This document shows, in pieces, positions 30,001-61,888 of a stretch of DNA of 64,000 nt. Below the pieces are notes generated by a model. That model searched no databases, had not been told where the DNA came from, and worked only from the letters and a program-made list of their open reading frames with translations. Origin of the DNA: Archilochus colubris (Eukaryota > Chordata > Aves > Apodiformes > Trochilidae); NCBI GenBank assembly GCA_023079485.1, contig CM041083.1, forward strand, positions 141,435,052-141,499,051, in the 5' to 3' direction. A program made the translations under genes and the position numbers. Position 1 is the stretch's first letter; each line of letters opens with the position of its first letter.

Positions 30001-33000
30001 AAATATCATGTCCTGCACAACATTGTGGTCTCTAAACTGGACCAATATGGATTTGATGGATGGACCATTCGATGGAAGGAAAAGGAGGCTGAGAGGAGAC
30101 CTTAGAGCTCTCTTCAGCCACCTCAAGGGAGGTTGGAGTGGGGAGGGAAGCAGTCTCTGCTCCTTAGGGAACTGTGATAGGACCAGAGGGAATGGGTGGA
30201 AGCTGCACCAGGGGAGGCTTAGGCTGGATGTTAGGAAACATTTTTCTCTGAAAGGGTTGCCAAATGTTGGAATAGTCTGCTCAGGGCAGTGGTGGAGTCA
30301 TCAACCCTGGAGGTGTTTAAAAGGTGTTTGGGCCTGGTCCTTAGGGACATGGTTTAGTGGTGAGCTTACAGTGTCAAATGTTGTCAGTCAGAGATTGGAC
30401 TGTGTGTGTGTGTGATTCTGTGTGATTAAAAAAGCCCTCGCAAAAGTAAGAAAGAGGGGGATTAAAATGATTGAAAAGTTAATATAATTTTCTACTTCTA
30501 AAATTTGCCTGTTTGGGGCAAGTAGGCAAATTGGTCTAGTATTTTCAAAATATTTAAAAGTTAAACAGTTTTGATTATTGGTATCATTATTTTGTGTACT
30601 GCCTGTTATTAAAACTTTTGTAATTTGGAAACTGGGTGAAGTATCCTATATTAAGAATTAGAAATGCACGACAGCAATCTGGGCTTAAAATATGAGGGAC
30701 ATCATAACGAATATAATCAGACAGGCAAATACAATCAGACAGACAGAAGAACAGATTAAGATTAATAATTGTTAATGTTCACTTTCTCTGGATACAGGCA
30801 AAACGGATGGGTTTAAATTCAGTGTCAGTAGTTATTCACATATTAGATGACTATAGCTTAACTTTGGAAAATTAGCTTTTAGAAAAAAGTAGAAAGGAGG
30901 GTTTTTTTTTTCACATGGAGCAGCTGACATTTTACAGTAAGCACATGAGATATAACTGCAGTCATATTATGTGATTCCCATTGTGCTTGAGGACTCTGTC
31001 TTGGAAAGGGAGAAGTTTCTTGGGTTCCTACTTGTTTGCACCTGTAGGTGTTCATCACTTTCTGGAGACCTTGAAAAAAGACACCAGTTTTCACCAATGA
31101 AAAACCTAACCCATTGCTTTATAGCAAAGCCTCCTGAAGCACGAGATGCCTGTGGGAGAACCAGGGTGAGAGAAGGAGAACCTGAACCCCATTGTAACCA
31201 CTTGTTTTATATATAGCTTTATATATGCTGGGACATAAGTTTTGCAGTCTACTCTGAGAGAATTCTTATTTGCACAGAATGTGTCTTTGAGCTATTTTTG
31301 CCACTGAACATTGCTCACAGTTGCACAATTTGATGTTATTTAAATTTTGACCTTAAGCTAAGATCTTATTATCCTTGTTGGTAACACCTGCAGCAAGCAA
31401 TGCACAAAGAGTTAATATTATTCCTTGTGCTTCAACTGTGCTGCAACACACCAGCATTCCCCAGCCGTGGTGAAGATGCAATAGTTCACCCCCACAGAAT
31501 GAACTTCAAGTGTGACTTCTTACCTACAGGAAGGCAGGTTTTGTAGTCAGTGCCTAGGGCATAGCCAGCAGCACAGGAACAAACAACTCCCTCATCATCA
31601 GCTTTGCAGAACTGCTCACAGTCCCCGTTGTTGACCTTGCATGCGTTTGGTAGGACTGCAAAGGAGAGGCATTTATAGGAAGGGTAAAAATTTATGGTGA
31701 TTTCATAAAAGCACAAGCAGCTCTCAAAACCTGGTTTGCAAGTACTAGTCAACCCCCATACTGTGAAATTCTGTGCAATTCCTGACAAATGCCTTACCAA
31801 TAATGTAATTACACTGATTTAAAACCTGGTAAGCTGTCAACATTAAGTAGACAAATTTTATTTTATATGTAATGCTGTGTTTCCCAGTTCTAAGTAGCAG
31901 CTCTTTGGGGACAGAGGAAAGGATAATCCATACTCACCCAAATGGCCATTGTACTGAGGCAAAGATGAGCATGGCTGTGGGTAAGAGGCTAAAATCAGCA
32001 ACAAATAAATTTTCAGTAATAAACGGTGCATTGGACTCTTGATAGATCCTTGTGATATTCCTTTGCCACCTGTGTGTGGCTCATACTACTCACCTTAGCT
32101 TAGTCCCTGGCACTGGAAGATGGCAAACAGCATGGAAGAGCTCCTCCCAGCACCAGCAGCATGAAAGCAAGAAATAACCCAGTCGTAACAGATGCTGCCT
32201 AACCTGTTCCTAGAGACTAATGATGAGACTCCAGAGAGCACCCACACAGCCCTATAACAACTCAAAGGTTTCCTAATCTAACCTGAGTGTCCCTCAGTGT
32301 CATGTGGTCTCACTACTTCTTGTCCTAGCTGCTCATCCTTGTGGAAATGGAGAAAAGTTGAGTTTATTACATGGTTTACAAATTTCCTTGGTTTCTGTAT
32401 TGTGTGACCAAGGGTGAAATTTTGGGTTTGTGTTTACTGAATTGCCTCCTATTTCTGTTGGACCACTCTTCAAGTTTCCCAAAATAGTCCTGAACTCTCA
32501 TTTTGACTTATGGTTGTCTTTGAAATCTGGAACAAGCTAAAAGTTCAGTGAGTACATACTCAGTGTGGAAAATGCCCAGTATCAGAGGTCCTCAGGCCCA
32601 CCTATCTGGAGCCTTGCATTCCATAGCATATCATGTTGATCTGATTTTATTTACTCATTTGCTTTCCTGGTTTTGTTTCAGGATATTTGCAACTCTTTTA
32701 TACAGATCTAAATTTTTCTATACTTTCTTCTGGAGGGTAGGTCATGAAGGAGCTCTTGATTTTAATGAATCCTCCAGTCCTTTTGTCACCTTGGGATAGT
32801 TTGGACGTGTGCCTCAAACACTTTGGGGTTTTTCTCTCTGTTAAAAGATCTTTCTCTCTGTTAAAAGATACATTAATTTTCTTCTCTTGTTCTTTTTCCT
32901 TTAATTCTGTCATGAGCTCTGTCATTTTACAACTGAAGTTGTCTTCAGTCTTTTTACTGTCAGACACTTCTGCTCTGCTGATGAAAATCGAATGCAGGTG

Positions 33001-33860
33001 AGTGAACACAAGATTGCTTTCTACATGTTTGTATGAGAAAACCTTCCTTGAAACATCCTGAAGATTCTCAGGGCACCCTGTGTCCCTCTAAGTACTTTTT
33101 CTGCTTCATCTTTGGGATGTCAAAATATGCTTCTAACTCCCAGCTCTTGTACTGTGAATGACTCAGATGTTTTTTTTAATTGTGTCCAACCAGTCCTCTG
33201 TAATCACCAAATGACTTTTACAGCAAAATCGAACAACAAAGTATGTATCATCTACAGCATGATTCACAAGCTTACTCTGTAGAGAAGCATCTCAGGCTCC
33301 AACCTCAAAGACAGGTGGGGCAGCTCCTCAGGTGGAGATGGGATGTTTCTCTTGAGACTGAGACAAGCACAGTAGGTGATGATGTGGGGTCCTGGTTCTC
33401 CTCTGCACTGTTAAACCTGTCATTCATTTTGTCACCCAATTGCTTATAAATGGACAGTAATGGTTATTTAATCGTCACATCTCTTGAGGACATGAAGAAT
33501 TGCAAATGGTTTGTGCTGTCAGTTTGAAAGCTCTGTATACTGACATATTCACCCCATATTTTTTACTGACACGATTGATTCAGTCCAAAATGGCATTTCT
33601 CTAGTGACTAAACCCTGGATATTATTGCACAGCAGCACTCAAATAGGAGCAAGGTGGCTGAGAAAGCCAAGCTACCAGGTTTTCAACCACATCGCCCCGG
33701 ACGACAAAGCACAAATAATGGCAAATAATTACCTGTGTGGTTTATAGAAAGCAGCACAAAGTCAAGTCAAAGCAAAGACTGTACCTGTCTGCACCATCTG
33801 AAGGTAAAGGAGGACAACAGGAAGAAGCCAGACTGTCCCACGGTGCCCTGTCATTGCCAT
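26456..33860 (-). CDS. F10L: Gla-less, catalytically dead factor X-like gene
   Basis: Secreted factor X paralogue; function unknown. Exons: 33785-33860 (signal), 31938-31988 (EGF1 remnant), 31524-31655 (EGF2), 28805-28980 (linker), 28043-28160, 26456-27003. They sum to 1101 nt, an uninterrupted 366-aa frame with canonical splice sites. Exon 8 is the same length as in F10 (548 nt) and clearly homologous ([20 protein letters not shown]). His57 has become Ser (LSGASC) and Ser195 has become Gly (GDGGGP); Asp102 (DKDIALL) and Asp189 (RDAC) remain. The Arg-Ile-Val-Gly-Gly site is replaced by NLPITAPWQ. The Cys22-Cys27 pair is lost as a pair; 42-58, 168-182, 191-220 and the interchain Cys remain. 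No Gla or helical-stack exon is recognisable, but skipping both keeps phase. It lies between PROZ and F10, with a PROZ-like 5' end. It could be a pseudogene, although the intact frame argues against that. Confidence 0.82.
28043..28160 (-). CDS. F10L exon carrying the former His57
   Basis: 118 nt, the same length as the F10 counterpart. Reads [14 protein letters not shown], then [21 protein letters not shown]10 has LTAAHC where this has LSGASC, so the catalytic histidine is Ser while the Cys42-Cys58 pair is kept. Acceptor CTTTACAG, donor GTAAGT. Confidence 0.9.
28805..28980 (-). CDS. F10L linker/activation-peptide exon without cleavage site
   Basis: 176 nt, against 251 nt in F10. Reads [20 protein letters not shown] and ends [13 protein letters not shown]. 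The interchain Cys of FPCGK is kept. The Arg-Ile-Val-Gly-Gly activation sequence and both cysteines of the 22-27 loop are gone. A basic RKH-K stretch remains near the old two-chain processing site but is not a clean dibasic RKKR as in F10. Confidence 0.87.
29234..29550 (-). mobile_element. CR1 LINE 3' end, inverted
   Basis: Reverse-complemented tail ATCATAGACTCATAAGATGG, then GGTCATCTAGTCCAATCCCC, then CTCCCTGGAGCTTTTTCTTC. In the F10L intron between the EGF2 and linker exons, upstream of a longer sense copy. Confidence 0.85.
29725..30425 (+). mobile_element. CR1 LINE, RT C-terminal part plus 3' UTR
   Basis: The longest CR1 copy in the window. It reads the reverse-transcriptase motif ADDTKLGG followed by [20 protein letters not shown], then the 3' UTR landmarks. 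The frame is broken in several places, so it is a dead fragment. It lies in the same F10L intron. Confidence 0.9.
31524..31655 (-). CDS. F10L EGF2 exon
   Basis: 132 nt, phase 1-1. Reads [15 protein letters not shown], then [19 protein letters not shown], so all six EGF cysteines are intact. NNGDCEQFC is identical in F10 and quite unlike the PROZ EGF2, so from this exon on the gene is F10-derived. Confidence 0.92.
31938..31988 (-). CDS. F10L shrunken EGF1 exon
   Basis: 51 nt instead of 114, still phase 1-1, between acceptor TTGCTGATTTTAG and donor GTGAGTA. Encodes [17 protein letters not shown]. It aligns with the start of PROZ EGF1 ([10 protein letters not shown]) and F10 EGF1 ([12 protein letters not shown]), but keeps only one cysteine and stops where a new donor has arisen. 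No EGF fold is possible. Use of this exon is inferred from phase and splice sites. Confidence 0.6.
33785..33860 (-). CDS. F10L signal-peptide exon
   Basis: 76 nt. Reads [20 protein letters not shown] then QMVQT, a good signal peptide, with donor ACAG|GTACAG in phase 1 as in PROZ, F10 and F7. DNA resemblance is closest to PROZ exon 1 (both end in a shared ACCTGTCTG-type donor region on the plus strand). A second in-frame ATG lies two codons further on. Confidence 0.78.
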
Positions 33861-34010
33861 CCTCCAAGCTCACTGTGAGTTTCTCACCAATGTGTCTGCA
33901 GGGCTCTGTGGCAGCTGGTAAATAAGAAGCGCTGCAGTGCAAAGGTCATTAACTCCTGAGAAAACAAAACCTCTAAGAGCAAAGCCTGGGCTCAGTGTCA
34001 GCGTGGGACA
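33861..34010 (-). promoter_or_regulatory. F10L 5' flank, PROZ-like, with HNF4-type site
   Basis: The minus strand reads TGACCTTTG (33940-33948) about 85 bp before the ATG, a good HNF4-type element at the position aligned with the PROZ site. Further up, 33952-34002 is similar to the PROZ flank and unlike the CpG-rich start of F10. This suggests liver expression and a PROZ-type promoter; binding is inferred. Confidence 0.5.
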
Positions 34011-36464
34011 AATGTTAACAGAACAAAAAAGCCACTGTGCTGCAGCAATGCCACCTTGATGGCTTGCAGACACCTGGGGTGAGCAAAGCCTGTGGGCAGT
34101 GTGGAGCTGGCTTTGCCACCCAGGCTGTGTCGCCTGTGTATTTGACACTCCTCAGGAAGAGAGGAGTCCATAAACCAGGGTAGGTTCTGCTTCAGCAGAA
34201 TAACATGCAGTTGCATGGTGAAACTTGGTTATGGTACTGAAATCCAGATTCCAGACCACTACTTGGTGGTCTCCTCTGCAGAACCATGGTCTGTGGCTGT
34301 AGAGAAACAAGATAAACCAGGTGCCTCGAATTGCCAGTGAGTGGGTGTGAGTCCACCTGTGCCTGATTAGGACAGGCCCCTATTGGGCATGAGCAAGACC
34401 AGGGGGCCAATAAAGGTGGGACACACACCCACAGAGGAGACCTCAGCTCACTCTGGTGTGAGGCATGGAGAGGCCAGCAGCTTGTCGAGCCTCTGGAGCA
34501 AGAAAGGCTCTTCCTGCTACACTTCTACCCTGGAAGCGCTGTGTGGTGGCTGGAGTCCTGGAAGAGACCAGCAGCTTGTCGAGCTTCAGGAGCAAGAATG
34601 GCTCCTCCTGCTACATGTGGCTATTCCTTTTCTCCCTGTCCATTGTCGGTGGCTTTACATCTTCAGGAAATATGGATGAAGCCTCCCTAAAGAGCCTTAC
34701 TAGACAGGCAGCAAGGAGCTAGAGCAAGTGATCTGGCTGTGGTTCATGTCCCAAGAAAGGCAGAACAACCAGAACCACAGCTTTGGGCCTCCTGTGGAAG
34801 GGACAGAAGCAGGAAAGCAGCTTGGAAAGGGAGAAGTAGCTCAGGGAACCAAATCTGCAGAAAGTGTACTGCAGAGATGTTGCCTTTCAGCTCAGGCAGT
34901 TGCCTTAGGAAGCAAGTAAAACATGGAGCTAAACAGAACAAGAGAAATAAAGAGGGGAAATTTGGCCTGTAAGGTTTTGCACAATGTTTTGGGTTCTCTT
35001 ATACCAAATAACACTGTAGTTTGAAATGCTTTGGGCAGGCTGAAAATTATTGTTATGCTGGAATCCAGTGAAACTGGGAAGCAGGAAGTTCATCAATTTC
35101 CACCTTATTCTGGATGGAATTTTTTTTTTTCCTCACACCACTCGATGGATTCTCAGCTGTTGACAGGGATGGGTGGCCTGGGGCTCAGGCTATAGAAGAC
35201 AACCCTGTCAAGTGAGTCACCTGTGTCAGGGAGCAATAAAGAAGAAGGAAAACCTTTCCTGTTATTTCCATGCCAGCACAGGTCACAGCTCCATGACTAC
35301 AACAGTTCTCCATTGCTTGCATGGGTCACCTGGAAGCATAGAAAAGAAGGGCTGGAAGGACCAGCCAGGACCACCTAGCCCAGCTCACTGAGCCAACAAG
35401 GGTCTTAATTTACCTTGATTCTTCTTTGTGTGTTGACCAAGGCTCCAGCAAAGGTTCCTCCTGCCTGGATTTTGCAATCTGTTCAAATTTCACTATGTGA
35501 AATTACCCCAAAAACAATAAGTCCACATTGAAAAGAAGTGTGCTTTAGTTCTTTCTTTTCTTGCAAGGCCTAGAGCTGGTTATGGACTTTGGTAGAAGGC
35601 CAACATGCAAGCATATATTCCACTCATTGTCTAAGCATAGCAGAGACACTTTTTGTACAGAACAAGGAATAATATGAAGCCCTTGAGCTTCAGGCACCAT
35701 AGGCATCATGGAACAGGATGAAAGGCTCACTAGGAACCAGTTTTTCTGGAAAAAGAAAAATAAACTGATTGCAAAGTCCAAGGACAAAGTCTCTCATAAT
35801 CTGCAGAATAATGACACTTCTTTTCTAAGCACAGTCATGTTGTACACACACAAACATGGACTTTCCTCACCCTCTTGTATGCTCATCTGTTAAGCCAGCT
35901 CTGTGCCAGCTCTCAAGGTGCTACTTGGCCTGACAAGGTGCTCCTCTCAGCCACCTCAGCACCCTATATAGTCCAGTTTCACTTCAGTCCTCAGGATGAA
36001 GCAGAAGAAAGCCCTCAGCAAGAGTATGTAAACAGGATTTGGGTAGCACCAAGGCTTTAGGTTGTCACTTTGAAGAGGATGTTTCACACTGATGGAACAC
36101 TCAAGGATAATGGTGGCATTGGTGGCTACCAAGGCAGGAGATTAGAGTATTCAAAAGGGAATCCAGTGTATAGAAGAAGTCAGGGAACCAAACATTGCTG
36201 AACAAACACTGAACTAAGTCTGCTGAGGGTTTACACAGGTGGTGACCATCAACCTTGGGTAACTGACCTGCAGTCCTTCCTGTGCACATTTATTGCTGAT
36301 TGCAGCAATACCATCCTCCTCTGCAGAGCTGTATTTCTAGTTCTTCAACCTGGTTTGCTCACAGCATCTCCTGTATGAAACCAGCCAGTACCAATGCAAA
36401 CCCTCAGAGGTAACCCAGCAAGTGTCTGGTGAAGTTCAGGTGCCTCAGACAACAGGGAAGACCA
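34011..36464. repeat. F10L-F10 spacer with an internal direct repeat
   Basis: Near 34474-34530 and 34567-34618 the sequence CCAGCAGCTTGTCGAGC plus its continuation (GGAGCAAGAA, then CTCCTGCTACA) occurs twice in direct orientation about 93 bp apart. The surroundings (CAATAAAGGTGGG, ACACACACCCACAGAGGAGA) look like part of an unclassified interspersed repeat. The remainder up to 36464 shows nothing I recognise. Confidence 0.5.
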
Positions 36465-36880
36465 ACAGACTGGAGAAGCCTTGGAGAGACCATCAGGATG
36501 ATTAGGGACCTAGAGAACATGACTTACAATAAAAGGCTGAGGGGTTTGGGTTTGTTCAGCCTGGGATAGCTGAGAGATATAATTGCAGTCTTCCACTGCC
36601 TAAATGGGGATTACAGTGTAGACAAGGCCAACCACTCCCCAGAGGTGCCCAAAGAAAGAAGGTGAGACAGCAGTCAGAAGTTGCAACAAAGAAAATTCCA
36701 ATTGGACATGAGAAATTTTATACCTGAGAGTGCTAAAGCATGGGAACAGGTTGCCCAGAGTACAACAAAATCTCTGCCTCTGAAGTTTTTCAAAACTTCA
36801 CTGGACCAGACCCTGCACAACCTGCTCTAGCTTTGATGTTAGCCCCCTGAGCATGGCGTTGGACCAGATCACTTTCCTCT
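36465..36880 (+). mobile_element. CR1 LINE fragment, diverged 3' part
   Basis: Old copy with GGAGAAGCCTTGGAGAGACC, AGGTTGCCCAGAGTACAACA and CACAACCTGCTCTAGCTTTG in CR1 order. The poly-tail is degraded. Confidence 0.7.
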
Positions 36881-37255
36881 GCCCCTGCTGTTGCAATTTT
36901 TATCATGATTTATATAACTAGGACTGAAGCTGAGAATGTTTGAAGAATAACTGGACATAAAACCACTACACATACAAAAAACTATCGGAGCATCTGCATG
37001 GAAACCTTACAGCACAGCTCACATCACAGTACCTGAACAGATTACATGTGGCAAATCACATTTTAATTACCTCCCTCCATTCTTTAACTCCTCATCAGAC
37101 TCGACATAAAGCAGGTAAAATTTGTCACACTGATTTCTCTAGGGACTTTCATGCTTTTTTCACTCTTAAATGAGTTGTCTTCATATATTTGTAAGCTGAA
37201 TAGAGGGAATAAATAAATATATTTTTTTAAAAAGGAACAAAAAAAGAAAGAATGT

Positions 37256-37261
37256 TTTATT
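37256..37261 (-). terminator. F10: Candidate F10 poly(A) signal (AATAAA on minus strand)
   Basis: Three minus-strand AATAAA hexamers occur at 37541-37546 region, 37507-37512 and here, about 525-810 bp past the F10 stop. None lies closer. The F10 3' UTR would therefore be 0.5-0.8 kb. The choice between them is open. Confidence 0.4.
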
Positions 37262-38066
37262 TCATATGCTGGGGTACATCAGTATTGCACTTTACAGAAA
37301 CACTTAGAACAAGTACACATGCAAGGAGCTTTCTGATCCTCAGCCATACACAGTCCAAAACATGATACAGAAAACAGTGAGCATGCACATACATTTTTTT
37401 CTTTCTGATGAAGAGAAGTGTTAAACTGAAGTACAATCCCTATAAAGCAAAACTCCATTTTAATTAGCTGCTGTGACCCAAGCGGGCAATTTTGTGGAAC
37501 ATGTGTTTTATTTAGCATGTGTGCTAAATGTGTTTTATTTATCAGATGTTGAATATTTCCTTGGGTCTCAGCTTTTATGAGGCGAGATTCCCTACTCCCA
37601 TAATCTTCTAAATATATCTGCAGGTAGAAGCTAAACAGCTCTAGTAATAAGAAACTCCCTACTGAGCCAGCTGGCTGCAATAGGAGGATTAACTGAAATC
37701 CTGTCCTTTCCACTTTCATCATGATCAGTGGAGGCTCAGATTATGTCCAGGAGCCTCTGGTGAAAGTACTTGGACAAATGACAGGAATCAAAATGGCAAT
37801 ATAAAAATAACCAAACAAGCAAACAAAAGACCCCACCGAGCAGCCATTTTGTTTAGGGAAAGCCCCTCCTTTTACAAATTCAAAACAGCATCAGCAGTCT
37901 GCATATACATGCTGAAAGCCAGGAATAAAATAAACAGAAGCAGCACCATAACCTTAAGGAATCAGATCTCAAAACAAGTTTAGCAGATGTGGATAAAAAA
38001 AAAAATAAAGTTTCCATTACAGAAACTGCATCTTGTTAGATAACAGAAAGATCAAGAGCCACGCCA

Positions 38067-50095
<12,029 letters not shown>

Positions 50096-50351
50096 GGTGG
50101 AGGGGAGAGACCCCCTCATACCCCCCCGCCGCTGCTGCCGGGCCTGCGGGTCCACACCACGGACGGGACGGGACGGGAACCGAAGCCTTCACCCCCCCGG
50201 GCGGGGAGAGACTGAAGCGACGTTGCTTCACCCTTCTCAGAAATAGCGGAAGCGCCAGGGAAGGGGGAAAATCGCCACGGGATTTCTCACACGGGGACAG
50301 GACGGGACGTGGGGTGTTGGGAGGCTACGAAGATGATGGGGCTTTTCATCT

Positions 50352-50402
50352 TCCCTTCTCTCTCTCTCTCTCTCTCTCACTCTCTTTTTTTTTTTTTTTT
50401 TT
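50352..50402 (+). repeat. (TC)n microsatellite and poly-T
   Basis: A run of TC dinucleotides with one CA interruption leads directly into about 20 T residues, just upstream of the F10 CpG island. Likely length-variable. Confidence 0.9.
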
Positions 50403-50591
50403 AAGGAAAAAAACTTTAAAAAAAATTTTTTTATTTCTTCTTTATTTATTTTTTAATTATACCTGTTATTTGCGGGGGAGGGGGAAGTGAGTCGTCACTT
50501 TAATAAGCAAGAGGTGGCCCGGGATGTTCGGGTCGGGCCGGCAGTGGCAGATTCTGGGGCCAAGCAGGGACAAGGATGGCTTTCCACCCAA

Positions 50592-50975
50592 AAAAGCTGA
50601 GAGAGCTGGGGTTCTTCAGCCTGGAGAAGAGAAGACTCTTCGAAGACCTCTGGCTTTTCAGTACCTGAAGGGGCCTACAAGGAAAGCTGGGGAGGGACTT
50701 TCAATGAGGGCATGTAGTGATAGGACAAGGGGGAATGGTCTCAAGCTAGAAGACGGTAGAGATAAGTTAAATATTAGGAAGAAATTCTTCCTAATGGTGA
50801 GACACTGGCACAGGTTTCCCAGGGAATTATGGCTGCTCCCTCCCTGGAAGTGCTGAAGTCCAGGTTGGATGGGGCTTGGAGCAACCTGGGCTAGTGGGAG
50901 GTGTTCCTGCCATGGCAGGGGTGGTCAGAGCTAGATGATCTGTAAGGTCCTTTCCAACCCAAACCATTCTCTGAA
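50592..50975 (+). mobile_element. CR1 LINE, 3' part
   Basis: Shows GAGCTGGGGTTCTTCAGCCT, ATTAGGAAGAAATTCTTCCT and TTCCAACCCAAACCATTCTC in order. It lies about 500 bp upstream of the F10 start. Confidence 0.88.
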
Positions 50976-52941
50976 AACCTGCCAGCCTTGGCAGCTCCCA
51001 CCCACATCCCAGTGCCACAAGCAGCTGGATCCCTGCTTTCAACACCCATCATCCGGTGACCTTGGCCTGGTGCTCACCAGGACCTGGCCTCTATCCCACT
51101 GTTTTTGAGAGGTTTTACTCAGCTGTGACAGCTGAGGTCTCTTTGTGTTCTGTAGGCCACATCTTTGGTGCTTTCAGAGCTTGCCATTGCATCTCCTTCA
51201 TTTTATTCTCTTGTTTAAACAGGCCATTTTATTAAAAGTATACCTAAAACATGGCTTTGTTTTGCAAAAGTCACTGCATGGCCAATGGTTCTGGCAGTTT
51301 TCTTGCAGCATTTAAATGTCAATATTTACATTGGAGCATTGCAGAGAAAAGTCATCCTGTGGAACATGAAAAACCCCAAACTATCCTTGCTTGAGCACTC
51401 TGGAGGGATGATTTTGCAGTGCTGAGTGCCTCATCTCAGTCAAAACAAGGTTTTATCTGCCTGTCACTGCTCCTAGTCACTGTCCTCCCTGAGAATACAG
51501 TCTACTGGCATATATACTTTCCTTTTAGGAGTAATAAGAACCTCTGGACTGTGTTTTCATACTGTAAGATATCTTGTTTCTCAAGTTTTGGGAATGTACT
51601 GATTTTCTCCAATTGAGTTCACTGCTTACATGGACAGTATCCCATTCTTTTATGTCGAAAAGCATGTTACAGGATGTTCAGTATAGCATGGTATGTGGAC
51701 CATATAATGACAATGTTTTCTTCTAATAATAGTGTGGCATATTATAAATGTCCTACTTGTTTATGAGCTTTTCTGGTTGAGTTATATCCAGCATGATTTG
51801 AGTTAATCCAAAGAATAAGTTTTGCAGAAGATACTAAGTGTAATCCTCTAATCTTATGGTCACTTTATGTTTCTCACTTCTTCACTGTTTTCATGCATAG
51901 ATTAGAAGGTACTTTTAAAAACAGAGTTGATGGTGTTTTCTGAGCTCTTCAAGCACTACAGTTTATTCATTAGGGCTTTAAAGAAAGGTCTTTGGCTTGT
52001 GTTTTGCAGATAGTCAGACAATAATCCGAGTCTGGCTTTAGATCTCATGACAGAGAGTACAATTTAGATTATACAAGAAAGAAAATGAGACAAACATTCC
52101 CTTTCATTTGCTCCCTTCTGTATTGAAGAGTGCAATACCAAGGCAAAGATAAGATCAAATCAGTTGCATTCTTCACTGCTCATAAATATAATGTTAAATG
52201 TTACACTTAGCAGCCTTAATTACAGCAGTAGTGCTTGGTGCAAGAAGACTAAAATCAAGTTATTGTAGCAGACCTGTAAATGTGGAATTAACCTTTTCCC
52301 AGTTTTCTTGTCCTGGAGACTATCTATAGTTTCTTCCCCTCAAATCAACCTTTACCACTGCAACTGTTGGAGAAAGCTACCTTAACATAAGCTAAAAGAG
52401 GCACTTTTTCTATTTCTTCTGCTATTGCATCTTTGCATTACAGAATCCATCACCCAAGGAAATTATGAAACCCAGAAGCATAAATGTGTTCAGAAGAGAT
52501 TGCACACATTTGTGGACAACAGGTTCATGCATGACTATGCAGCCTCATGCAACTTCTGGCTCAGGAAGTCTGCATATCACTGATTACCAGAAGCTGGGAG
52601 GGTAGCCAGAGGAAGGATCATGATATGTTTGATGTGTTGCTGACAGTCTTTCTCTCAGCTTCTGACTTTGTCCCTTAGCAAAAAAAAAAAAAAAATGGAT
52701 GCAGAGCAAGAGGGGCTTGTTCTATGCCTGCTTGACAAGACATGTAAGTTTACAAACAAAACTGAGAGAAGTTATTTTATATATTCCAAGTAGACATTAG
52801 GCTCATTTCTAATCATTAATAATGGTGTGGGTATCACATGTATCCCATATCTGAGATAATGAATGAACACTTTAGTATGAAAAAGGCACAGAGGGGTTGA
52901 GGGGTGGCAACATGATCTGGAAATGCTTCGGTTCAACATCA
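50976..52941. other. F10-F7 spacer, nothing recognised
   Basis: AT-rich intergenic sequence between the F10 start and the F7 3' end. A run of about 15 A residues lies at 52680. It must contain the F7 3' UTR, but I find no clear AATAAA or ATTAAA on the minus strand close to the F7 stop. Confidence 0.5.

Positions 52942-61888
<8,947 letters not shown>

Noticed and set aside
32698..33009. A minus-strand open frame of 103 codons containing IFISRAEV and a charged KEKEQEKK stretch, at the place expected for the F10L Gla exon.
   Set aside because: The start faintly resembles the VFI propeptide opening, but there is no splice acceptor before it, no ER-EC or propeptide cleavage motif, and the rest is low-complexity with a 20-bp tandem duplication. 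Resemblance is probably chance.
37279..37722. A 147-codon minus-strand frame downstream of F10.
   Set aside because: No domain, signal peptide or splice context; it lies in the likely F10 3' UTR and later spacer.
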